Assembly (NCBI GenBank): GCA_024195265.1
Contig: JAJLRJ010000007.1
Coordinates: 9,763,828-9,827,827, forward strand
Direction: 5' to 3'
DNA: 64,000 nt
DNA from: Dendrophyllia cribrosa
Taxonomy: Eukaryota > Cnidaria > Anthozoa > Scleractinia > Dendrophylliidae
Made by a program: the position numbers and the translations under genes. This document shows positions 11,101 through 23,100 of the stretch, piece after piece; position 1 is the first letter of the stretch, and each line of letters starts with the position of its first letter. The notes below the pieces were generated by a model. That model searched no databases. It saw only the letters and a program-made list of their open reading frames with translations, and was not told the origin of the DNA.

Positions 11101-14100
11101 AGATTCACACAGGACTGCAGCCGCCGAATGTCGGACGATCGACCAGCCTGCATGACATGAAAGCTATCGTCAAGACTTGGCGGTGAGAAGCGTAAATATG
11201 ATTTGATCGATTCAGGCCGAGTTTGATTTGCTATATTTCTTTGTTCGTTGTGTGATTAAACTTTATCAGCTTAGGTACTTCATTTATCAAGTATACTTGT
11301 TGGAAACGCTGTGCTAATAGGTTTTTATTTTCTGTCTTTTAGCAACCGTCTACCCATGCCGTCCGACAATTTATTTCACTGGAGTGACGTGTTTATGTGG
11401 AGACATCACCATTATCAGGCCATAGTAGCAGCGTACGAGAATCAAGCTCAGCATGAACCGGTCAGTAAATACACACTTATCTTCCTTTCCAGTCAGTAAA
11501 TACACACTTATCTTCCTTTCCAGTCAGTAAATACACACTTATCTTCCTTTCCAGTCAGTAAATACACACTTATCTTCCTTTCCAGTCAGTAAATACACAC
11601 TTATCTTCCCTTCCAGTCAGTAAATACACACTTATCTTCCTTTCCAGTCAGTAAATACACACTTACTTTCCTTTCCAGTCAGAAATACACTTATCTTCCT
11701 TTCCAGTCATCACGTACACACTTCTCTCTCGTTGCAGTCGGTAAATACATAGTATCTTCTTTTCTAGTCAGTAAATATACACTTACCGTCTCCCTTTGCT
11801 GTCTTTCTTTCCGATTAGTAACTCGACTCTAATCTTCTTCTTTGGTCAGCAATTATTCAATTATCTTCTTTTCAGTCAGAAATAGACACTTCCTGTTCAA
11901 ACAAGGACCACGTGTTACAATCCTCGTGTCACTGGTTTTTTTTATTTATTTATTTATTTTTTTTGTATTCACTTTTTTATCCTTTTCAACCAAACAGCTT
12001 TCAATTCCCTTTACAATTTTTTTTCAAGCAGCAGATTAACCACTCCATGCTTGGTGTCCACGCCTCCGCCTGGGCCATAATTCACTATGGTTACATAGCA
12101 AGGAAGCAGAGCCTGACAGGAGTTTGTCTGGACTGGCTGAGCAGGTTTGTATGGATACTTTGTGACAGCGTACATGATGAATGGTGTACTTGAAGCTTCT
12201 TTTTCAAAGAGAGACCAGTGAAAACGGGATTGATGATTATTGATTACAAAAATGCGATTTATTTGCCTGTAATCCATACAAAATATATTGCTGTTTTGAG
12301 TTCTATTTAATTTTAATTAATCAAATTTATTTAAAAGGTATTTTGGAAATTGTTTGTTCTCTGAATATTCTTGGCAGAATTCACACCATTCCTAGTGTAC
12401 CTATTGTGGACTGTTTCCAGAAGATCAAACAACAAGTGAAATGCTACTTGCAGATGGCTGGAGGGATGGGAAAACAGGAGCTGCAAGAGGTTTGTATAGT
12501 ATACATGTTTTTGAACTCGCGTGAAAATGTTGGTCAATTAACCGATGGTCGTACTCGTGTGCGTAAAGGCCCGTTTACACATGCGATTTTTGTCGCGCTC
12601 TCCAATGCAACTTTTGTCGCAGGTGTAAACAAGCGGAGATTTCCTGTGCGAGTCGGATGCGACATTTGCTTTGATTTGCTGTGATTTCCCAAAAATCGCC
12701 ACCAAGTTGCATTAGGTTTCGAAACCTCTGCGACATCGCGCGACAAATCGCTCCCAAATCGCACTGAAATCGCCGCTAGTTTACACACGCGATTTGAAGA
12801 CGCAACTTGCGCACGACAAAAATTCACTGAAAAGTGCGACAAAAATCGCCTGTGTAAACGGGCCTTAAACTGAAGAAACGAATTTAACCCTTTAAGCCCT
12901 AAAAGTGATCAGCATCAAATTTCTCCTTGTAATATCAATGCCTTATCAATCATAAAGATCATGAGAATTAAGGACATGATCACGTTGTATTTAATTTTAA
13001 CTTTTAAACAAATATTTTTATTATTTTATAGCTAGGTGTAAATTTTAACACATATTTACATATTGTATCTTTTTGTTATGCTTTCATAGTTCAGTTATAC
13101 ACGACCCCACAAGCTGTACAGCTTTAATCACTAATCGTGTCTAAATAAAGGTGTTTTTTTTTTAAAAAAAAAAGATGAATTCTCTTGATTTATTTTAACA
13201 ATTTCTCCCCACTATTTCTATAGGAAATGTATAGGGACAAGAAATGAGAATTTCAATTTTGATATTGGGGCTTAAAGGGACACTGTCCCGACTGATATAT
13301 CTGATATATCTCAGGAGCTTAATTGCTTTAAGCTCACTTTAGAGCAGTTTTCAATTGAGTATTGAAAGTAATTACACAATTGCTTTGGTTTTGCATTGCT
13401 ACGCTTTGTGATTGGCTAAAAAATCTCGCGCCACTTTCTCGACCAATCAGAAGTAAAACCAAAACCAATCGTGACTCACTCGCACGCGTTTTCCCGCGCT
13501 TGGCGCCGCCGAAATGTAATTGCTTCGAGCTCTGATTGGTTCATTGGATTGTTTACGACTGCTGTGATTGGTCAGAGTAATTACTTTGGTTTTGGTTTTG
13601 GTTTTACGACACTCAAATGAAAACTGATCTTTTATCTTGAAATGGGAAGAAAAAATTGCCAAAAGCGACGAAAGCAAAGAAATATTAACAAAATAGACAA
13701 AATAACAGCTAAAAGAGTCCAAATTCCACAACAATGTTAATTTTGATTTCTTGACTGCCTGTGACGAAATCAAAATTGATGAAATGTAATCCACTTCCAT
13801 CCTTGCAATCCTGCACTTTATCTCGAAACTACATCTTCTGTTTTGCTCTACAGAATCTTTTTATCCAATAAGTTGTATATTTGGTGGTATTTAGCGATAT
13901 AACATGGAAATAAGTTAAACCAAATTTTGTTATTTCTGCAGGATAGTGTCTCTTTAAGTTTTCGTTTTAATTTCTTGTTCCTAAGATAATAACTTTTCCA
14001 TGAAGTAGGAATACAGTTAGACTGTGAGTAGTCGCCCTTTTATCCTTGGATCCCAGAACGCGCAAGCTGATTTATAAAAAAAAAAAACGAAAAGGATTTT

Positions 14101-17100
14101 TTTTCTCTCTTTCCTCCCTCCGACTGCGTTTCTCAGGGGTATTTATTCACCTTCTCGCGACAAAGAAAATAGGAAAAAAGGAGACTGTTCACAGTCTACA
14201 ATGAAGAAATAAGTTTCAAATTAATCTTCTCACAGGGCCTTGAGGTTATCGAATCTACGAATCTAAAGTATTTTTCCAAGGAAATGACGGCCGAGTTCTT
14301 TGCTCTCAAGGGAATGTTCCTTGCGCATATTGGACGGTAAGTAAAGTAAAGTAAAAGCAATATGTTCGCAAGAAGGCAGTTGATATTATTTCACCCACGA
14401 CTTGCTTCTCTTTGACCTTGATCTAGGAAACAAATAGTTTCTCTGTTTCTCTGTTTATAGTTTCAAACACGATTGAAGTTTTATATTTTATATTAAATTT
14501 ATGCAATAGTTACCTCATTTCAACTGCGTGTTGGATTGATTTTTCTCAAACTCATTAAAAACGCGACAGTGGTTTGCAAACCCGATCTTAATTAGCATAG
14601 ATTTTGGCGATTTTATTTCTTTGTTTTCTCTGTATTTAATGATCAGTTTGAGAAGCTATATCAAATTGGCCACTCCGGGGTGTAATTATTTAAGTATCCT
14701 TTGTTAGAATGGCACAGTGGAATTCAGAGTACATGTAGGAACGCTAGGACGTAGCATTGTGTGTTCGCATACAAATTTGCCACGAAGTTGAAGCATAGCA
14801 CGTGCAGTTCGTGCTCCAAACAAAAGAAATTGGAAAAATGAGGCTTACATCAAGCTCCACTCAAACCTGCACTTTAAAGAGTATTATGGTATTTTTAATA
14901 GTTTCTGGAGTGGGCAAGACTCGAAGTCACTACTCGGTGTTTTGAAATCCTGATGGAACGATGTTCGTCGTGTTTGATATATTACTTTATTACATCCTTT
15001 AAGAAATCACTTGTGATCCTTGCAATCTGATTGGCTCTCAGTAGTGTGATTTATTCCCAAATCGCACTATTTTTTGCTCCAAATCGCATCTTTTTCTCAG
15101 CAGCGCGATTTATTCTCAAATCGCACTGTTTTTTGCTCTAAATCACATCTTTTTCTCAGCAGTGCGATTTATTCCCGAATCGCATTATTTTTTGCTCTAA
15201 ATCGCATCTATAAGTCGCATCAATATTGGTACTGACTAAAATCCTGTATTTGGGTAATTAAATTGTGCAATTTCAAAATGGATATAATAAAGTGGTAATT
15301 GAACTTCATGTCGTGCAATTTTGGTCTGAAATCATACTTGTGATTTCAAATCGAACTCGCGCTGTGCGCTCGTTCGATTTTGAAATCACTCGTATGATTT
15401 CAGACCAAATTGCACTCCTCTCAGTTCAATTACCATTATTAATTTGTTTCCTGTCTTTGTAGGTCTGAAGATGCCAATAAAGCTTTCTCTCAAGCCGTAC
15501 AAATGCATGATTCACTCGTCATGGCCTGGGCCCTTTGGGGAGACTACCTTGATGGATTATTTGTACTGGAGAGGTAAGAAAATCCTTGCCTGAAAAAATG
15601 TCAAATTTCGTTTTGCCAAGTATTGATAACTTCCAGGGTCATAAGTCAAACAACAACAACAACGTTTCTGTAGTAGACACTCGACACTCAACAGTACTCG
15701 AGTTGAGTTGTACACTCGAGTTGACACTTGAAATTCGACAGTAGTTCACATTCGACTTACTAATACGGTGCTTATTAAAAAGTAATTAAGACAATTTTTT
15801 TTAAAGGAAATGGAGATGTCTGCGCGCAGGCTATCTAAAAAAAAGAAAGTAAAGAACAATTATTAATGCATGAGAATAAAATATCCGCAACATAACATTT
15901 TACATTTCTACTTTGTCACTCTTCAAATAAGCGTCGCTCTCGAACGCAAGTGCTTCGAAAAAGCGACCCGTTCTTGTTGAGGGGTGCTATTATGTGCGGC
16001 ACTCATTCGGAACGGCGCTTTTACGAGTACTTACAGTAAGGATGGGCAATTTTTTTTTTGTCTGTTCCCACAGGAACATGCAGCTGGGTGTGTCGGCCAT
16101 TGTGTGTTACCTTCACGCCTGCAGACACCAGAACGAGGCTAAGTGCCGGAAATACCTCGCGAGAACCATCTGGCTGATGACTTATGATGACGAAAAGGTC
16201 TGACATGAACTATGATATACTGAATACGGCTTATTATTTCCTTCTTACTATTGTGTGTATCATTAGTTATTTCATAGCCATTTTTGGGAACTGAATTATG
16301 TGTCCTTTACTGGTCTATTATTCGTTTTTTAAAGCTCGTTATTTAGAGTTTTAAATTCATTTTGACAAGTCAGAATGTCGCACTTGAAAACACAGGAAAG
16401 TTCTGACGTCAACGCAACGTTATTGGTATTCGTTATGTAACTTAATGACCGGCAGAAATTGCGGGTTTGTTCAGTTTTCGAAGGTGAGTTTCTGTTTGAA
16501 AAGGTACCCTTACCTTTAGATATTTGTTGACATATATTTGGTCCTTTATTTGTTGCAGGGATCCATCTCTGAAGCAGCGGACAAATACTGTGTTGGTGTC
16601 CCCCCGGTTCACTGGCTTCCATGGTATGAAATGTTCTCTTCACTGTTTCTATTTTCTGTTTCTTGTTTGCTTTGTTTGTTTGTTTGTTTTTCTGTTTGTT
16701 TTTCTTTGTTTGTTTGTTTGTTTGTTTTTCTGTTTGTTTTTCTGTTTGTTTTTCTTTGTTTTCTTAATTGCGTCGAGTGTAAAATATAATCTAATAAAGC
16801 AATAACCTTCGTCACAAGGAAGATAACACTGAAATCGGTTTGCAAAATGTTCGTTGAATACTAACCATGTTGCAGGCTTGTAGAAATCAAGAAATACTTG
16901 ATACTTAATACTAATCTTGGCGTTGCCATCTCGTGCTTAGATAAGTAATACGGCTTGTGGGCGACGTTTTCATGACAGCTCAAAACATGGCTGCTTTCAC
17001 TAACCCCCTCCGCTTCTAAACTTCAAAGAAGCTAACTGTCCATGCATTATTTTCTACGTAGGATTCCTCAGTTATTGACGTGTTTGGTTCGGCGTGAAGG

Positions 17101-20100
17101 TCAGAAGATCTTGAATCTGCTTTGCAACATTGGACGGGTCCATCCTCAGGTGAGATGACAACACTGAACATGCGTGAGACATTTGATAGTTAATTTTGAA
17201 TCATTGCTGTTAAACAGTAATTTCTAATCTTATATTTTTAGTCAATACAAACACCTAAAGCGACAAATGTTGAACAATGTTGCAATTTGCTGAATGAGTA
17301 CAAAACACATTCAACATTTTAAAACGATTGACTGACATCGTTCAGCAAGTTGCAACTTGTTGAACGGAATAGAGCCTGTCTCTATTTTTTTCGTTCAACA
17401 ACGTTCAAGTTGAATGGCCTATTTCAACATTCAACATGGCGTGATACACTTCAGTGTTGCGTTTACAAAGTGCTTCTCCTTTCCTAGGCCATGTACTTTC
17501 CAATCAGAACTCTATATTTAACATGGAAGATCGAACAGCGGGAGAGACGTAAGTTTTGTTTTCTTCTTCTCATTGATAATGTGTCTACATTAGTGTGTAA
17601 TGCCTTTTTTCATGGGCATAGCACGATACTGGCGAACGAAGTTGTTCAGGCTCACATAACGTTTCCCGGCTTTCCACCAGTTGTTTGGTTTGCCCGATAT
17701 CGCGGCCAGTTGCCATTTTCCCGCGCTAGGCACTGATTGCATGTTTTCCCGCGCTTTTGCCGGTTGTATGTTTTTCCCACAACTTGCTGCGATAGTGCGA
17801 TTTCCCGCGCTTACTCTAGTTGCATGTATTTCTCCACATGCATTGATTGCATGAGCGCAGCTTTCTATGAAGCCACTGCTTCTCTGTTTTAACATTCCAG
17901 ATAAAATGGAGGCCGCTGCAGCAGGCACAACAGTACAGCGGACATCCACGGGGGGCAGCAACACTGCATCCACAGAATCACAAAACACGACTCCAGTTGT
18001 TGCTAAAACAGGTACAACCGGTTCAGAAACAGGTCAAACCAGTACGGCAGCGACCACAACGCCCACCACTGCTGCTGCAGCAGCATCAGCCAGCTCAGGA
18101 GCTCCTGGTATGTTCGTGTGTTTGCATTTTATAACACTTAACTGTGACTTAGGCTTAGTCATTGTTTCAGTAAGGTAGATTGATATTTTGTGATTAATTT
18201 ACAATTTTTATATTTAAGCTTACTGTGGTCTAGCTTAGTTTTCAGTAATACATACATATACATACATAAGCTTTATTTTCATTCGAATTTTAGAGTAGCT
18301 TACAGAAGCTAATATTTTCGAGAACATAAAACATAGTAAAACATAGTAATCTTTGGATGTTGTCCTTCAGTACCATTTTAGGAATAGAACAATTTTTCGG
18401 CGAAAGCTTGGATTTTACCGTTTTATCACAGTAGTTTTAGGCCTCATTCGAAAAATTTTTATATTCTTAGTTTTCAGTTTTAGGCACTTATCGCTTAAGC
18501 ATGCCATCAATACGATGTTGGCTAGCTTCAGTTTCGTGCTAGAGTTCTCTGGTGCGAGAGCAGGCCTATTCTCGACGCGCAGCCACATCCGCAGACTACT
18601 CTGTGGTATAGACAATCTCCAACTCCCTCTTTCTCCCTTGGTAGAGGAAGAAAATGTCAATTTTTGTGTCTCACATATATGTGTTTTCCGTTTTTTATTT
18701 GTCAGAAAATTCGGGAAGCTCGAAAGCAGCGACCACGGTTAGTAGACATGTTTCACGGAAAATAAGCAATTAACTTTCCTTCAGTGCGTGGTCATAAATC
18801 TTTGTTGTCTCTGACTTTTCTTGTTGTTGTTTATTTTAAGACCGCGTCATCAGCTTCCAGTACCAGCTCTTCTACACCAACGACACCTGCTCAGTCGAAT
18901 GCTACCGCTGAAAAGACTCCAGCATCGACTTCTACGGCCGCAACAACGGGCACCACAGGGACACCACAGGGTACAGGCCTTGCACCAGCCAGCAGTCATA
19001 GCGACCCTGGAGCCATCCGAGCCACGGCTCAGATGTGGCGCTGCAGTAAAATCATGCATCTGCTTAGAGACCTTCATCCTACACTTCTCTCGGCCCTCGA
19101 AGGGGTCGTGGATCAGGTACGCAATTTGGTTCCTTATCACGCTGCGCTCAGTTTGGAGTTTTATCCAATCTTAACCATCCGTTTTGTACTAATTTTCACA
19201 TGTTAAATGCTCATAGATGGTGTGGTTCAGAGAGTGTTGGCATGAAGAGGTGCTGAGGCAGCTTCGTCAGGGGCTCACCAAGTGTTACCAAGTGGCGTTT
19301 GAAACACGAGGAGATGGTAAATAATCCCTGCCGTAGCCTATTGCTGCGGTCCAGTTCAGTCTAAAGGCTGATCTAGACGGCACAACTTTTGCCTACAACT
19401 ATTGCATGCAATCTACTCACGCCATACAATCGCGTCGTCTACAGCAGTCTACAACTCGCTCACAACTGTTGCGTGCAACACAAAAAGACGTTGTAAGATT
19501 TTAAAAGCCCTACGACAATCGTAGCCACCTACAATGTTATGTGATGCGAGTTGTATACAAGTTTCACCTGACGCAAGTAGCACGCGCTTCAAAAAACTCA
19601 CATGCAACAAAGTTGTGCCGTCTAAATCAGCCTCAACACGTCGGACATTCGACCTGAGGGTTCTTGATTCAAGTCACATGAAATGCTCAAGAAATGCTCC
19701 AAATTGTCTCTTTCCACTAGGCGCAGCCATATGTTATATGATAGCATAACTGCGAGGATCTCAAATTTCGCTCATAGTTTCCTAAAAGTTGCTCTTTTTG
19801 TTTCCAAAAACGTTGGGCAGTCAAAAGTTACCGGAAAATACTGTTCATTCGCCTTGTCACACTTCATTATTAATTTACACACTCCAAAGTTAAAGGTCAA
19901 TGTGACCTTTTAAGTATCACTGTGTAAAGCCCAAGTCGTTTTTGTATCAATGCCAACCCAAAACTTATGGTCTAGTTTTGTTTACATTTCCTCCACTAGC
20001 TATTGTACTGACATTGTTTTTGGCTTATAACCCTTTAAGCCCTAAGAGTGATCAGCAGCAAATTTCTCCTTGTAATATCAATGCCTTATCAATCAAAAAG

Positions 20101-23100
20101 GACATGAGAATTAAGGACATGATCACACAAGATGAGATCTCTTGATATCCAAACAAGGGTTAATGTGGTTGGGCAAGATGGTAAATTATTGCAACTTGAG
20201 AAAATTGGCCAGTTTTTTTTTTTCACATTTTTCCCTTGCGTTTTGGAAAAATCGCTTAAAACTAATTGTGATTCCTTCACTCTTCGAGGAATCTCTTGAC
20301 ATCTTCCTCTCGACCGCTGGTCTAAGTTTGAGACAGCTTTGACCAGAAACAGAAACATCCCTGTCACATTGCTCCTTTAAAACCGCATTACATGACTGCA
20401 AACTTTGACGCTTGTTGAGTAGTGGTTTAATGTTATAAGCTCTTTCAATTTTCGTTTCTTCAGTTTCAGCTGCCCGTATTACCCCTCACACGTTAAGCTT
20501 TGTAAAAAAGCTAGTGAGCACGTTTGGGATCGGATTTGAGACGGCCTCTAGTGTGTCAACTACCTTCTCGTCAGCAGCCTCCGAGTCCCTGGCAAGAAGG
20601 GCCCAGGCTACCGCTCAAGACCCAGTCTTCCAGAGACTGAAAGAACAGTTCTCCATTGATTTTGACTTCACGTAAGCAGCTTGCAACGTATTTGTTATTG
20701 CACTTGTTGCATGGATTTTGGTTAATCATTTATTTCTAAAACAGCTACAAAGAAAACCTTTCCTTTGCGAAAATTTGAAAAACAGTACCAGGAGAAAGTA
20801 CTTTCTTTTTTCTTTTTGTCGTTTTTATTTGTATGATCACACTTTAAGATTTTATCCACGGGCGGATTCAAATGTTAGAACCTTATAAAATAAAGTATTA
20901 TACTGTATACCTTATACAATATATTAAACAATACCACAAAAAGTACTACTCAATAGCTTTTTAGGATTTCCTTTTTAGACCCAAAAGTTAAAACTACTTT
21001 GTACAGCATAATAAAAGTAGTACATGAAAGTGCTTCTCAGTGGTTTTCATTTGATAAGTAACACTTTTAGAGTGTAGAAGTATGGTTCTGATAAGCTTCA
21101 ACTTCCTCTAACAAAGTGACTTTTGCTTTGTCCTTCAGTCAACCAGGCTCCATGGGACTTCACAATCTGATTGGTAAACTAAAGAAGTGGATCAAGATTC
21201 TTGAGGAGAAAGCAAAACTTCTTCCAAAGTAAGACGCCACAGTAGATTATATAGATTTCAACAAAGAATTGTTAAAACCTTTCTAGCAAAACTTGTGAAA
21301 CTGGCCCAGTTTCTGACTTCAAAGTGCAGTCAAGTTGAGTCACTCTCGTTATAACGGATACCTTTCACTAGAGACCATGATCTGATGTCTGTAGCAGTTT
21401 TTTCACGGTACATTTTCTGTATTAAAGGGACATTGTCTTGGCTGATATGTCGTGTTTCAGTGCTGGAAATAACAGTCGGTCATCGGACATTGTCCGACCA
21501 AAATCCTAAAATGTCCAACTAATTTTAAATTATGCTCGGATATGGTGTCCGAGCCTAACAATTACTTAGCTTTTGCCTTGAAAGTCTTGTTAAGTCATCG
21601 CATTTGATTGCAAAAACATTTAAATAAGAATTTACGCCGTTTAAACCATTTATTTTGCTGCAAAAGACTCTTTCAATTGAAGAAAATTAAGAAAAGGCCG
21701 TGTCATTTGAAATCGCCCTACAATGCATCGCAAACTGCAAATAAACTTCTTATAGCACGTCGTGTATGCTTACAGATTGTGTCTCAGGAAAAATCATGAT
21801 TTTGGCCAAGTCCACAGAAACATTTACAAAAACATGTATGGAAAACTAAACAATTAACTGCATGCGTTCTAATACAGCTACATCCCTTAAATTTAATGAG
21901 TACTGAACATCTTCTTCCTAGTATCGAATTCTCTGTAAATATTAGAGAATTCAAATTTTACCGAAGGTATTTGACACTGGACTCCCATACAAACACTGTA
22001 TTGGGCGCCATGTTTGCTCTGATTACCCATGATTCCCCAACAACCGCGAAGTCCTCAATAGACGAGTGCGGTTACATCAAGAGTGTCTGCAAAGTACGAC
22101 AGAAAGTTTATCCTTGCAGCGTGATTAAAAGTGTAACTTTCTGTCATTTTTCAGTTCCTTCTTGTTGGAGGAAAGATGTCGTTTCCTCAGTAACTTTACT
22201 ACATCCACAGCGGAAGTGGAACTTCCTGGCGAGTTCCTCATGCCAAAGGCGAATACGGTTAGTTAATACGGACTACATGGCCTTTATGTTTATATTTGCA
22301 TTGTTTTTGAGTACAACATCGTAAATGTTCTTGGTTTATTTCATACCGGCCGAGCTTTGGAGAAAAACAAATGAAAACTGGCACACTAAGTGGCTCGCTA
22401 TGGCGAGGAAAATAAACCTATAATGTAGGGTTCGGCTATAACACAGGCGTAGAGTGAGGGTCGGACACCTTTTTGAGACTTATATAACGTAATGTCGACA
22501 CTTAGAATTTTATTTTCAATAAATTTTTAAGTGTAAAAAAGAAAATCTAAAATCCCCACTGAGGATTGAACCTGTGACCTCAGCTAGGTTTAGGCTTACA
22601 TAGCCTACCGTACCACTGTACCACCTAGCTTCTCGGGTTGCTTAGTCCTAAATTTAACTATATAAACTGCTACCCCTAACATCAACTGAAAGCTAACCGG
22701 TTACTCCGTTATATAAGTCTCAATAAGGTGTCCGACCCTACCTCTACGTCCCCGCTATAGTCTTTTCCTATAATGTGCATGTTGCAGGTAAATTTTATTT
22801 TTCCATTGTTTTTGGGTATGGTAATATATGCTAATGAGTTTGAAACAAAGGAAAAACAAAAATTACCTGAAATAAAAAATTAACTACAACATACACAAAG
22901 TATTATGGCGTGAAAGAAACCGTGGCGGACGCTGCTCATTTTGGCGGGAAAAAAGTGAAAGTCGTGACGGACGGATGCAGTTCATCAGATGGCGGGAAAA
23001 GTTAAATCTGTGACTTAAGCAGCGTATTATAAGGGGAACATTTTTGGCAATTTTGGCAAAACCAGAATGATTTTCCAGTTTTCTTGTTGGTGGTATCCTC

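Noticed and set aside
16524..16845. Open frames rich in Phe/Leu/Cys-Val or Lys/Gln-Thr-Asn
   Set aside because: They are translations of the TTTG microsatellite next to a TRRAP exon.
22241..22258. GC-AG intron after 22248 in TRRAP
   Set aside because: The GT donor after 22257 keeps the reading frame and the conserved sequence, so the rarer GC donor is unnecessary.
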